The notes beneath the pieces are model-generated. The model was not told where the DNA came from, did not search any database, and was given only the letters and a program-made list of their open reading frames with translations. A stretch of DNA of 64,000 nucleotides from Opisthorchis felineus. Its lineage: Eukaryota; Platyhelminthes; Trematoda; Opisthorchiida; Opisthorchiidae. How positions within the stretch are numbered: position 1 is the stretch's first letter; the number at the start of each line of letters is the position of its first letter. Where the stretch lies: positions 50,125-114,124 of the forward strand of contig SJOL01002940.1 of assembly GCA_004794785.1 (NCBI GenBank). The letters are read 5' to 3'. The translations under genes and the position numbers were made by a program. This document shows, one piece after another, positions 50,501-62,500 of this stretch.

Positions 50501-53500
50501 CCAAAGCGACGTTGTTCAGTTAGGACGACGAAGTTTTTGTCTCAGAAGAACATAAAAACTATTTTGTTGTAAGCCTTTTATTCAGACGGGCGTCTTATTC
50601 CTAGGCAAAGCGAAATTGGGAAGAACACAATAAAAGTATATATTTTATCTTGCTAGGGGTCTTGTTTGAGTAATTGGATTGGTAGATTCAAGTCCAAAAA
50701 TTGACACACCTTGTCACGTTATGGATCCAAATCGTGTGATGCTATCGTTGGGTTTGTGTGCACCCAACATAGCATGCCAACTAGTCTCGTTGCTCTTATG
50801 TCTTTTGGTCACATGACTTGATCAATCAAGCGCATCAGGCTGTTGCGGTGCATACATTCACTCACCAATACCGTCAAATGCACAGTTAATGAACAAGTAG
50901 TTCAGAACAGTTACAGTCTACCATGACAAAGAGTGTAAAACAGCAATCTGTTGAACTGATCTTATCCCGCTCTGAGCAAACAAACCTACCGACAAAAGAC
51001 ACGCGAGAAGTGATAGTTTAGACTCTTCGCGATTCAAGCGGTAGTGCAGCATAGTTCCTCTATCGTCCATCACTGGCAGCGAGGTCTTCCTTCGTGTCAG
51101 ACCTTCAAATGTTGCCTGAAGGGAAAGAGAGGTGAAGATAACATCCACGGTCAGCTTGTATGAAATGAATTGAAAATACTTAGACAGTGGGATGTGAATC
51201 TAGTGCATTGTAAATGTGCTCATGTGTGACTGTTTTAGGCTGTCTCAACATGACTCGGGGTAATTAGCTGTCCTCCGAGCGAAAAGGGTTTCCTCATAAC
51301 AGCAAGTCCACTAGACTGGTTCACTCGAAAGTGCATGTCACGTGTCACATCGCTGCATCTGAAATTGCAAACCAAGTGACTACATGGCAGTCACGATAAA
51401 GCTATCAGCTCTTTTGAAGCATAAATCAACTCAGCTTGGAAGTGCTGGTTGTCGTGGAAACCGCCTGACTTTCGCAGCAACTGTGGGAAAAATACCGGGC
51501 GGGATAATGATGACTGATTCTCCGTAAATAAAAACTCGAAAAGTCTCGAACTGTGGCTCCCAATCCTATGAATGAGGCCCCAAATGTACCGATTCTCAAA
51601 ACGAAGCCCAAAAATCAATTTTGTAGCTCACACAGAAATGGAACCTTGGCTTTCACTAAAGTTCAAACATCATAGGATCAAATACAAATGGAAGTCACAT
51701 AATATAGATGAACCTTCCGTTTTTGTAAGCACCGAATTGGAGGATGACCGACTTGGTTTCAGCAATATAAGTGGTCTGCGCTATCAGGCAAGAACACCAG
51801 TCCTACGACCTTAGTCAACCGCCCACATCTATTTAAACTAAGCCAGTCTGATCAACCAGTCTGACGAACAGCTGATCTGGCAGTCAGTTGTAAACAGCGG
51901 AATCAGATAGAGCAACGGATTCTCTATCCACTGTCTTTTTTAAACATTGCCACGAAGATTTCGAGTGATTTGGATTCTAAGCAAAGAAGACTTGGTGTGA
52001 TAGGTTAGTAGCAGCAATATGTACGATGTGGCAGCCACCTTGATCTACTCGGCCGTTCAGAGAATGACAACCGAAAATGGTGAAACCATTACGGTTGATC
52101 AAAACTCCGTCAGTCTTATCAACCAGCAATCACATTCGTCAATTCGTACACAGCTGTTTGGTTATATACACACACTGGAAACACTGGCAAAAGAGTGCAT
52201 GCCCTAGTGACTTCGTGCAACGCTGGTTGGCTCTGACGTAACTTAGAAAGAGTCTAAAATCAGGTCTCAGATTATCAGGAGTTCAGTGGAAACGGGTACC
52301 GGGTTCAATGTCACTCTTCTTCCCGGGTCATAGTTCGAAGTAGTCATCCAAACAGAACTAGATTCTTTGGGGTGGGAATGATTAATCGGTTTCTTCTGAG
52401 ACTATCTGATCAAGTTACCGCATAGTTACACATGAATGAAAATTTCGCTACATTTTGTTCCATCTTGCAAGTGTTGCAGCAGACGAGATTGCACGGAGTG
52501 AAGTCATTCTACATCTTTGTTGTTCTCACTGTCTTATTCAAATATTGACACTCCTGGACAACGATAATGACTGACGAAATCCTGGAAGATATGTCATGTC
52601 GACCAAGTAGGGTTTGCACTGCACACGTAAAGTCTCTGCTTCCAGCATTGTCCTAACCTTCCATCCAATAACAAGTACCGTTTATCGGGTGTTCACTGAT
52701 TCAACTTGGTCAATCCAACCTCTGCGCAACTACGGATGGCGCTGCCTACGCGTAATTCTATGATATCGGACTTTGCATATTCAAAAAGTCTCGTATGGTA
52801 TGTGTCACTAGGATTGTTCGATCGAGAAAGAAACATAGTTATATCGTTGCCGGGACCCTACAGTACGTCATTTATCCAAGCCCAACGCCAGCCAGAAATC
52901 GGTGTTCTACTCACGCCAGGTAAAAGCTGTTTAGATCCAGGCGTTATACTGTCGACACTGAGAGTCGTTGGATATTTCGTAGGAGAAGCACCTTAAACTA
53001 CGATGTCATTGGTGGATTGCACTGGCACACCATTGAAGTTGTGCTTTCATAGAGAACCGAAATATGATAATCTAACCATTGAATGCGACTGCGAAGCCTC
53101 GAAGACGCCTCCGGATGAGCGTGCTGGGAGAAACAATACTGATGAATGGCTCGTAAATTTTTAATGTCATTGTGGTAGAGCAGGTATCCTACTTTTTTAT
53201 CGCGGTGCAATCGTCATAAGCTCATTTATCGCAGGCCAGATCACCGCAGATCACCAGCTTTCTGCCAGACTAATTTACCGCTCATTTGAGGCAAAAAGTG
53301 ACAACAACACAAAAGTCGTGGCGCTGGGTGAATAAGACAGTGAAGCAACCAGCCCGGGCCCAACGCTGCACTGATCAACATTCGGAGGTATTGCCATTTA
53401 ACGAGATCGGACTTACAAACCGTGGGACAACTAGGTAGAAGCCAATCGTGAATGGACACAGATGGTTCCCAGTAGGGTTACACCACACTGAAGGGTGGAC

Positions 53501-56500
53501 AGCAGATACCAGCTGAATGACATGGGGATAGGTGAATAACACAGGGGATTTGGCTACCGACTGGTAACATTTGTCCCAACACTTATTGCGTGAATTCTGT
53601 GGGAACCGCCATTATATCACTTGCTCTAACCCTCTCACCGTTATTTGCAAATCAAGCGTCGACACGTCACACATACACACACAAACACTCACGTTGCCTC
53701 GACGCACACATGCACACACATGTTTAAGACGTCTGGTCTATTCAGCAGTCTGTATCGTTTGAAGCCGTTCACACTGGTTACAGATTTGACTTCTTTGGTT
53801 ACGTTTTCAGTCAAACGTAGGAGCTCCTTCGGATCGGGGAATGAGATCAAGTCCGCCGTTGAAGCTGTGGTATTTCTTGCCTCGACCAGCTAATTCAAAA
53901 ACATCGACTCCGACGGTGTGTGCCTGTTCTTATCTCCCACATACGGACGTCGTCAGAGCCGTCGTTGCTTACAAACGACTCCGAAATGGCTTTGTCTTTG
54001 AGGGGGTCGGCTGAGAAACAGGTGTGACCCTGCTATGACCAACGCTAAATGTTCGAGGTTGCAGGCCGTCTACGACCCACACCATTTGAATCAAAGCTGG
54101 GTCGATATCCACCAGAGTCTGACCGCCGACCAATGACCGCTTGGTCAGCTGTGATCTGGACATTCAAGGAGTCGGCTTATCCCCACACTGGAGAAACTCG
54201 AAATAAAGCAAAGTAAACTAGGTCGTAGTGACAATCAAGCTGGTCTTGTTCCTCATGCTTGCAATGGAAGAACATTAGACAGCAGCTTGAATTCAGCCAG
54301 CTACAACCACAAATCGTTGTCTTCAGCTGACTCAAGTCATAGCGCTTTCATGCACTGTTTAAGTAAATTTTCAACCGCTTAGCTTAGTTTGATCAGTAAA
54401 GATACACTTAACGTTTTCCATCAATTTTGTGTACGCTGCTACCAACTGCACCACGTGCCATGCGTACGAACTTGGTCCATATCAGGTCAAGTTGTGCGAC
54501 TGTCAAGTGGGAATGGTCGTATGTGATTTCCCATAGTGTTTTCACAGTGCATACAATGAATACACCTACCACTCGGAGCGGCTGACACTCGCGCGTACAC
54601 ACACAGGACAGGACTCAACGGACAATCAAGGGACCTCACTGTGCCAGCACACACCACACACTTACCGCAGCAATTCACACCACTTTTCCCAAGCCAAGTT
54701 CTTTGAACAATACATACTTGCGCTTAACAGTAATTTTGTTTACTCTGTGTCGCCACAACCCCATCTTGCTGAACGTCCTTGACATTCGTGATACGTTTAC
54801 CTCCCGAATTCTCAGGTAAGAATCGACTCCGGCCTATGGTCGGATGAATTCTTAGGCCCACTCACATTGAAGCAGTGGTTGATCATTTCTTGTCTAACGA
54901 TCAGAAGCCACTCATGTTACGTCTTGTTCCACAAAACTCTTCTGAAGGTGGGTTTGCTGGGCGATAATTTGGCTCGCAGTCAACTGGTCAGCGGTAAATT
55001 GGTCTTCGATATACTGACCAGCCGCCAGCTAGAGAGATTCGTAGCTTACAAAGCTAAGCAACCTGACCTGAATGGAAGAATGCTGATGATAGGAACGCTA
55101 AACGGTTCTGTGTGGCTCGCCTGGTATTAGGCAAGTGTCCGAAAGTGGCGTCTTATCCAGGCACAGCGTGAACGTCTCCTCCAAGTTTGTAGTTCAACTA
55201 CCATTGAGTGGCTTCAGCACGCGTTCACTCTATAAATATTACAGGTTCAGTAGACCCACATTACGGTGGATCTACTGGGTGAGTAGAGGGCTCTTTCGAG
55301 ACTCTTCTACCAGGAAGAGTGCTGCATCTTATGAAACTTGTAAATGGACTAGAACAGTGATGGTGCATTATGCAGGTGTACTATAAAGGTGCAGTATACA
55401 GGTGCGAGAAAAATTAAGGCATCTAGTTGCATCCCAATTTTTCATCAAAGCGCTATTTGTTCTTGAAAATTCCGAAAAAGAAGCAATGGTCCGAGACTCA
55501 CATGTTCTGGCTATAAATGATAGTAAAATGATGAGATTTTGTTGCAGTATTGTTGGCGGTATTGATTTTATTGGAGATCTGTGTCAGTTGGGAGAAACTG
55601 GTCCTCGAAAGTTGTACCAGTTTAACAATGATCTTCTAAAACCAAGATGTCTGTGAATTAATATCTTGCTGCGAACATTGATAAAGCAACCCCACACGAG
55701 AATCTCTTTTGAGAAGAAACCATACCCGCAATGAGACACTCTTTTCCAAACGCAATATTTCACCCAGGATAAGCCACCTGAATTTTTGTTTACCTCTAGG
55801 GTTAGGTACCATAAAATACATTATGCCGGAGCCCCTTATTTATTAGTGGCCTGTTACATTAAACAATCGGAGTCCGAAGAGATTCTTGTGTACCATGCGG
55901 CCATATCCACAGCTCTTCCTGATTGGATGGAACTTGCCCTGGTTGACACCTTGGTTCGACATAAACTTGCAAGACACGATTCGTGAACTATGTTGCATCA
56001 GATCAAAGCAATATACAGGACTAAATATTTATTGGGCTAAGATTCAAAGACATCGTACAAGTGGATATTTTTGTATAACCTACATGATAAATTGTCATTT
56101 TCTGTGGTTCTTACTCATTTTAAGCCAACCGACATACAAGTTATTCGTCTTGTTTGTTGATCGTTTGGCGGTTCACCTTCACGTCCAGCTCGACGGTTAG
56201 CTCGCTAACGTTTCGCCACCATATAAGAAGGCATCGTTAGTGCGAGCTTGGGTCTGTTCACGTTCACGTAGTTTCTAAAGAGTATCTGGCATCTCTAACG
56301 TGATTGGGTGTTTCAAGTTTTGCTTGCATGCAATTTGGCCAATCCGATTAGAATCCGGGCTTCTATGGGGCTGCTCACAGCTGATTGGTTCGTTGGGTAT
56401 CCTCAGTTCAGCAGTTCTGTTCTCTTGCCTTGACCAGTCAACTGGAGGATCGTTATTTTTAGTGGTTATCCTTCTTTGCTTGGATTCGTCTGTTCTCAAG

Positions 56501-59500
56501 TGCTTTTGCGTTGTGGTCTAATTTTCTGGATTACGTCCAATTCATCCGGTATTTTTGTTTTGTTTTGGGCAATCTCTCTTTCATCTGCTTCCACTTGATT
56601 GCCTTCGGATTATTGGTATATGTCCTGCGTTCGGTCTGTTTTTACCCATCAGGCTGCTGTTTTCCTAACAGTTTCCATGAGTTCCTTCTCTGAATTTTTG
56701 TGCGTTTAAGCTTCCTGGTTGGTGAGTTTTTTTTTTTCATTTTCAGAGGTTGATAGATTTGACTGATCCCACCGTGTTTTCTCGGTTGCCTGACACACTT
56801 CCAGAAAGTTACATTACACTCTCTTCTTCCTTCGGCTGTGGTATGGAATTCATGAAAGTTCTGTTTAAACAATAAGCTTCCATCAAAATGTCGCCACAAG
56901 ATGAGAAAACATCCCATAAGGTTTCTATGTCACACTCATCGTAAGGAAACGCCTGGAAGGGAACCAGTTCGTCTGACGTGTTCAGAGTTCTAATCCCGGC
57001 ACGATCAAAATGTGCACCGTCGATGAGCTCTAGTTATATCAAAACTCCAGTCCATTGCTTCCTTTCTTCGTCGTGAACTCACAGGAAGGACTACGCCAGG
57101 AAAAGATGATGACTGTTTAAACGAATGATATTAATGTAAATCTCGATGCCCGCCATACTCGTTTACTCACTCGAACTGAAAGTATTGCGATACTTTATAA
57201 GAGTTGAACTTAAATATATATCTGGTATTTTCTAAGTAACCTGGAGATTCTAAAAGTTAGCTTTTGGATTCATTCTTCTGGAACTGTGTCAACGTCTATA
57301 AAATACTGAAAAGCACTGTTTAATTTCTGAGGTGATTTAAGTGTTACACTTCGCAAACTGCAACTTTCAAAACAAGCTCTAGTGTTCGAGGCGTCTTCTT
57401 TAAGACCACTAGCCGTTCATGTCCGCTGATACCTTTCAAACTAAAGCATAGACTGCCAGCAGCTATCACGCTAGATAACCCCGCAACTGAAAACGGAAGG
57501 TCCAGTATTTGCTAAATTACCCAAGGGCTGTCCCAGAATTTCGGGTGTCCCTGGCTTCGAAATCCGTTGCACAACTAACCGCAAACAAGTTGCTTTGGGA
57601 CGCGAAATTTGGCCATTCGTTTCACATTCTTTTCTCATCAGGCTTCATTCAGCTCCAATAGCGTTTGCCCTAAAAAGCACTTTGGTGTTCAGGATTCTGT
57701 CCATCCATTTGGTCTAAAAGATTTCGCATGTACGGTGAGAGTGCAATCAGTCAAGAAGGTGGATATATCGTCTCTCTGGCTTTCAGTGGTGAAGACAGCA
57801 AAGTATAGTGCAGTCTTGGTGCCTATATATAAGTAATGATGGCTCCAGACGCGTTTTCCATGGCAACCAAATTCTGTGCCGACTTCTGCAATTCCTGCGT
57901 TTATCTTATTACTAGGTATGAGGACTGTAAACATTGTAGTGCCAAGATATCATATGCTTGTGCAGCACGTCGTATCAAAACCATTCGGCTGAATACTTAG
58001 TGTTTTATTTTGAACGCTGATAAAGGGCAAGTGTTCTATGAAATTTCACGTTTAAGCCAAAGCAACATGCCGCTGAACCAAGCAGCGTTACCAGCCACTG
58101 TAAGTCTGCTTTAGAACACTAACCGCTGTGTACAGTTATTGAACTCGCGCAGCACTGTGTTCGCCAGAAGGAGCTTCGAACTGATTAATCAGAGTTGAAT
58201 AGGTGTAGCACCTTTACATTTTCGGAACGCCTCTTCACAGATGGTTGTTGAGTAGGGGCTGAATGGGAGTAAGCAAGAATACAACCCTGCCTCAAGCTGG
58301 TATCGATCTCGAACTCGTACAAAGTAGGTTCCGCGGGTTTGCACCCCGGCTTCAAGTCCAATGTAGAACGTTTTGATGAGGTTCACAAATTTCCGTTGGA
58401 TGGTCCAAAGTGTTGACCTGTCGACTGAGTCAAAGACTTGTAAAATCCAAAAGGAATCTCGAATGTTCGCTTGCGCAATTTTCAGACTTATCAGCACAAG
58501 AGATGACTTTATTCAGTTCAGTAGCTGAGAGGCGAACAATCTCAGGGAAATCCCTTTGACTCATTGAATAGACCTTGCTTCTTGGAACTGACGGACTAAA
58601 CTTGCATCCGGAAGCCGAAATTTAAGGTTGTTCAACCAGGGGTTCGAAATACTTGAGAGTCATTCATGCCGTCACTGGAGCTTCAGTTAGTGAGTGACTG
58701 ACATCTGAACTGGATTTGAAAGTCAGCGGTTGTTGGGCCCTGGGGCGCCTTCACATAGCTGGTAAGACATTAGCTTTTTTACGAAGCCCATTTAGGCGCC
58801 ACGCGCAAGATGTTCATTCCAATCGAGACATGAGAAGACAAGATAGGAGGCGAGCATGCAGTGACATTCCGCTAAGCATCAGCCAGCCTGAACTGGATGG
58901 TATTCCGACGAACATGGGCACCTGGTGCTTGTCATCCAAGTGTCGGACTCATCCGGCTATTCTTTTATTCCTTTATTCCTTCAGAATAGTGCCATTCTTC
59001 CTCCGTTGTAACGCCCAATCAATGTTCTTGAGAATAACTCATTAGCAAGGTAATAGTTGTCAGTTACCATACGAAATCCGGTACCGTGGCCCGTGATACA
59101 GTGCATCACCGCTGGAGTAATGGGAGAAAAGAACAATCGCATACTAATCCTTTTGTACAAGTTCCGTATGTAGGCGAGTGTGGGTACTTCGATAACCCAC
59201 AAGGTAAACCCCACTCAGACATGCGTCCGCATACTGCGTCAATCCGTACAGTCGTGGACATTATTTGAAGACTGTACGTCTCATTGTTATCTGTACGTAA
59301 CTTTTCCGAATTGTTTGACAGTCCCTAAAACAATGGGAGGATAGTGAATATACCGTGGTATCAAAACAAACCGCGTATGCTTAGTAGGCTCATGTAAACA
59401 GTGTGTATCTAAACGGAAGCAGTCAGCCCCAGAAGTCCCTTAGATGAAAGAAGTTATTCTTTGAATTCTGCCAAGTTTCCGCGAAATAGTTGGAAACAGC

Positions 59501-62500
59501 TCCGGAGATTGGATGATGCTTCTAAGTAGTGAGGAGGTGTACTAAAGGAAGCACAAAAAATGCATCTTTCAAGTTCAGGTTTGAAGATACACAAATTTTC
59601 TTCGTGTTTGTTAAGGTGTGAAGGCCGCTTGGCGGTTGACACCAGAAAGCTACGCCGGTAACGGACTGAAAATATATAACCTGGATAAAATGGGTTTCCA
59701 ATCGCCAAGGGGGAAAAAACCCGAGGCTCGAGTTCCTGCTTACCAGAAAGTGATAGCGATCCTGTGCAACAGTGAAGTTGCGCTGGTATTAACCGTGGAA
59801 GTTCGGTTCGGTTTTGTTATTTTCTGACGTCTTTTGGCACAAGTGACACATCAAAGATGGGAGCTAAGGTTCCGTACAGTATTCAACGGCATTTGACGGT
59901 GTCTAGTAGGTTGTATTCTTGGTTTCCTTATAGCAAAATCTAATACAAGCTAAACTGCTCCGTTAATTGTGGCTTTCGTAGGTATAGGGAAGCCTATGGA
60001 AGGGCGCCAGGGAATCCGTTCAATACATCTTCCCGGAAGTGGCCTTTCTTCAAACTGATGAGTGTGGAGAGGTTGTGCAGAGGTGAATTAAAGCTGACTT
60101 CAAAACTGGAGGACCACGCATAATCACACTACTCTCTCAGTCAGATGCATACATCATTTAAAAAGATTTGCAGAACGTTGTCGTTTAGTTGGTTTTCAGC
60201 TGAGCAAACCCGTCGGTAGCTATTTTAACTTCCATCATTTGGTCAAAAAATCACCGGTCTTGAGGAACTGAAAGCATTTAGAAAGTTCCCATCCACAGAA
60301 CTGGTTGTTGCGGTGTGGCAACAAATACGGGGGATGGGGCATGACTAGGGGTGACAGTTTAATGCGGTGGGAAGTACATTGAATCGGACCAAAATAGGGA
60401 GCATAGAACAAATTAAAGAATGAAGTTTCGGTTCCGGTTTCGAACAATGAATCGAAGGAAATCAGAGTCATGAGATGTGAGACATGTCGGACATTTGTGT
60501 GCGCTACTTTATCCTGGTTAAACCAAGCCTAAAAATATCTCTGTCTGAACATATTTCCATCAGAGGAGTAGTATAGCTACGGCTACTGCTGAGCGAAAAA
60601 CAGACCCTTTGGTTTAACGACAAGTATTTCGGCAAGTTTTTTCCGTTAGTTCACTTTAGTTCATCAGCACTAGGTTTTGCGATGGGGAGTTTTCTAACTT
60701 TATTGGCCGACTGTAATGAAGATTTGAGACAATAGCTCGCAGTGTGGACTGATTTATTCATTTCCGTTCTATCCGCATAAGTACTTCCACGCACACTGTC
60801 AGATTTGTAAACGCAGGTTAGGGTGCACAGAGTAGACAGACTACCCTTGACGGGAAGAAACAGAATTCTTGCTGTCTTGGCCAAGCCATATTACAGGCAC
60901 GTTGTACTCCATGCTATAGTTGACGATTGGTACGCCCATATAAATCGTCTTTAAATTCCAGGGAGGTACTTACATACTTAACTCTTACGCTGCTACCATC
61001 TTGAGCACTGCCAGGGTAATATTCTTTCTTACAGAATCATTGGGGTATCCACGCTGTTTTAGATTTCAAGTCCCCGTTTCGAACGTTTCCACATGCGTTC
61101 TTGGAGACTGTTAGAGGGGATACTTTTATAGCTGGGGAGAGATTAACACTTAAAATGCGTTGGTGGTTTTCCAGCTGGAACGATCGGTTTTGAAACCATT
61201 TGCTGCGTTATTAGGCGCATCAATGCAAACAAGTTTGTCGGTGTTTACTAACTCGATTTTGAAACCGACGTTACTGTGAAGTGTTTAGGTGGCGGTGCAT
61301 AGATCACACCACCGCGTGGGACAAGGGTGACATTAATACAACGCTTGTCTCAGTACAATTACAGTTCAGCGATTCGTTGACCAATGCCAGCTGAAGCTTT
61401 CTCATGCAAATGTACGGTCTTATAAGTTAAACGATCGCTTCCGAAGTCTTACCAAACCGGACGGAATGTCATCAGTCACACCTACCCATTCGGAGTTGGA
61501 GTGACAGAACTTGTGCAGCTCGGCACAATCAAGACATCCTGGTCAACCGAGATCCTTCCAAAAACGGAGTAAATTCAGGACTCACCGGACAGTCCCAACA
61601 CACGTGATCCTATCACAATGGAACCATAAAAGCGCATCCATGAGTCTTCCCACGTGACGCCTGAAAACAAATTGCTTGAGGTGTTGTCTTTAGGCCCGAT
61701 TTTTAACTTTCCGGAACAGATTAGACGGCCGGAAGATGGTGTAAAACCACGAAGTTATTTTGCTGAAAAGAAGTTTATATGTATTCGGGTCCACTACATA
61801 GATGACAGAGCTTCGAAAAACATTAGTCGAGCACCGCTATCAAGCGAAAGCTTGATGCAGCGCAGGCGAGAACGCATTTCTCTAGCTGTCGAGTGATCAG
61901 CGCCAACTTGAAGGATGCGTTGTTCGGCCAGAATTCACCTCCATCGAGCCATTTATTTGTTAGTGTCCCTCCAAACCTTGTGGGACAGGATGCCTGTTTT
62001 TGAGTGCTTGGTATTCTACATGTTGTCAGATAAGACGAATCAAGTGGGTAGCGAGACAGAATCTCATTTGATCGATTCTGTCCACTAGATTAATTCGTCT
62101 AAATGGTTAAGTGTGATCTACCAAATGCCATTAAACCAATCTAAGACCGTTAAGCAAAATGAACTCGCAGTATGTGAGGTTATTACAATTCTATTACGGC
62201 AGCCAACCTCTTGTCATCAGAGAATTCACGTGAAAAAGTAGCCCCTATCTAATGGCCTGAAAAGTCCCAGCTCTGAAACTAAACCAAACGGGTTTTCCCA
62301 AATTGTGGAATGATTTTACTGACTGGTGATCCTGATAAGCAGTTGCTCCCTCTTTAAAACCTTTTAACAGTCACATTTGTATCTGCCGGACGAAACCGTG
62401 CCGACGTCACGCAAGTGCAAACTGTATTTTAAAACGATTTTTTGTCGGTTTTATTCAGCAATAGATGTGAAAGTATGAGTTCTATTGAAGCAGAGGTGCA

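Larger units (their letters stand above)
44444..50989. other. Repeat-rich intron within the DH-coding region
   Basis: This intron holds hammerhead-repeat copies at 46.6 and 50.2 kb. Repeat-family-2 copies lie at 48.2, 48.6 and 49.0 kb and a family-3 copy at 49.4 kb. A decayed, pyrimidine-rich stretch at 47.2-47.8 kb may be a gypsy remnant. I see no further exon. Confidence 0.5.

Noticed and set aside
54408..54602. Minus open frame with [18 protein letters not shown]
   Set aside because: It looks protein-like, but no family is certain and no splice sites fit the host gene.
60970..61010. Minus frame [11 protein letters not shown] with a strong GTAAGT donor
   Set aside because: Incoming phase 2 does not match the phase 0 exit of the 62976 exon, and it is very short.
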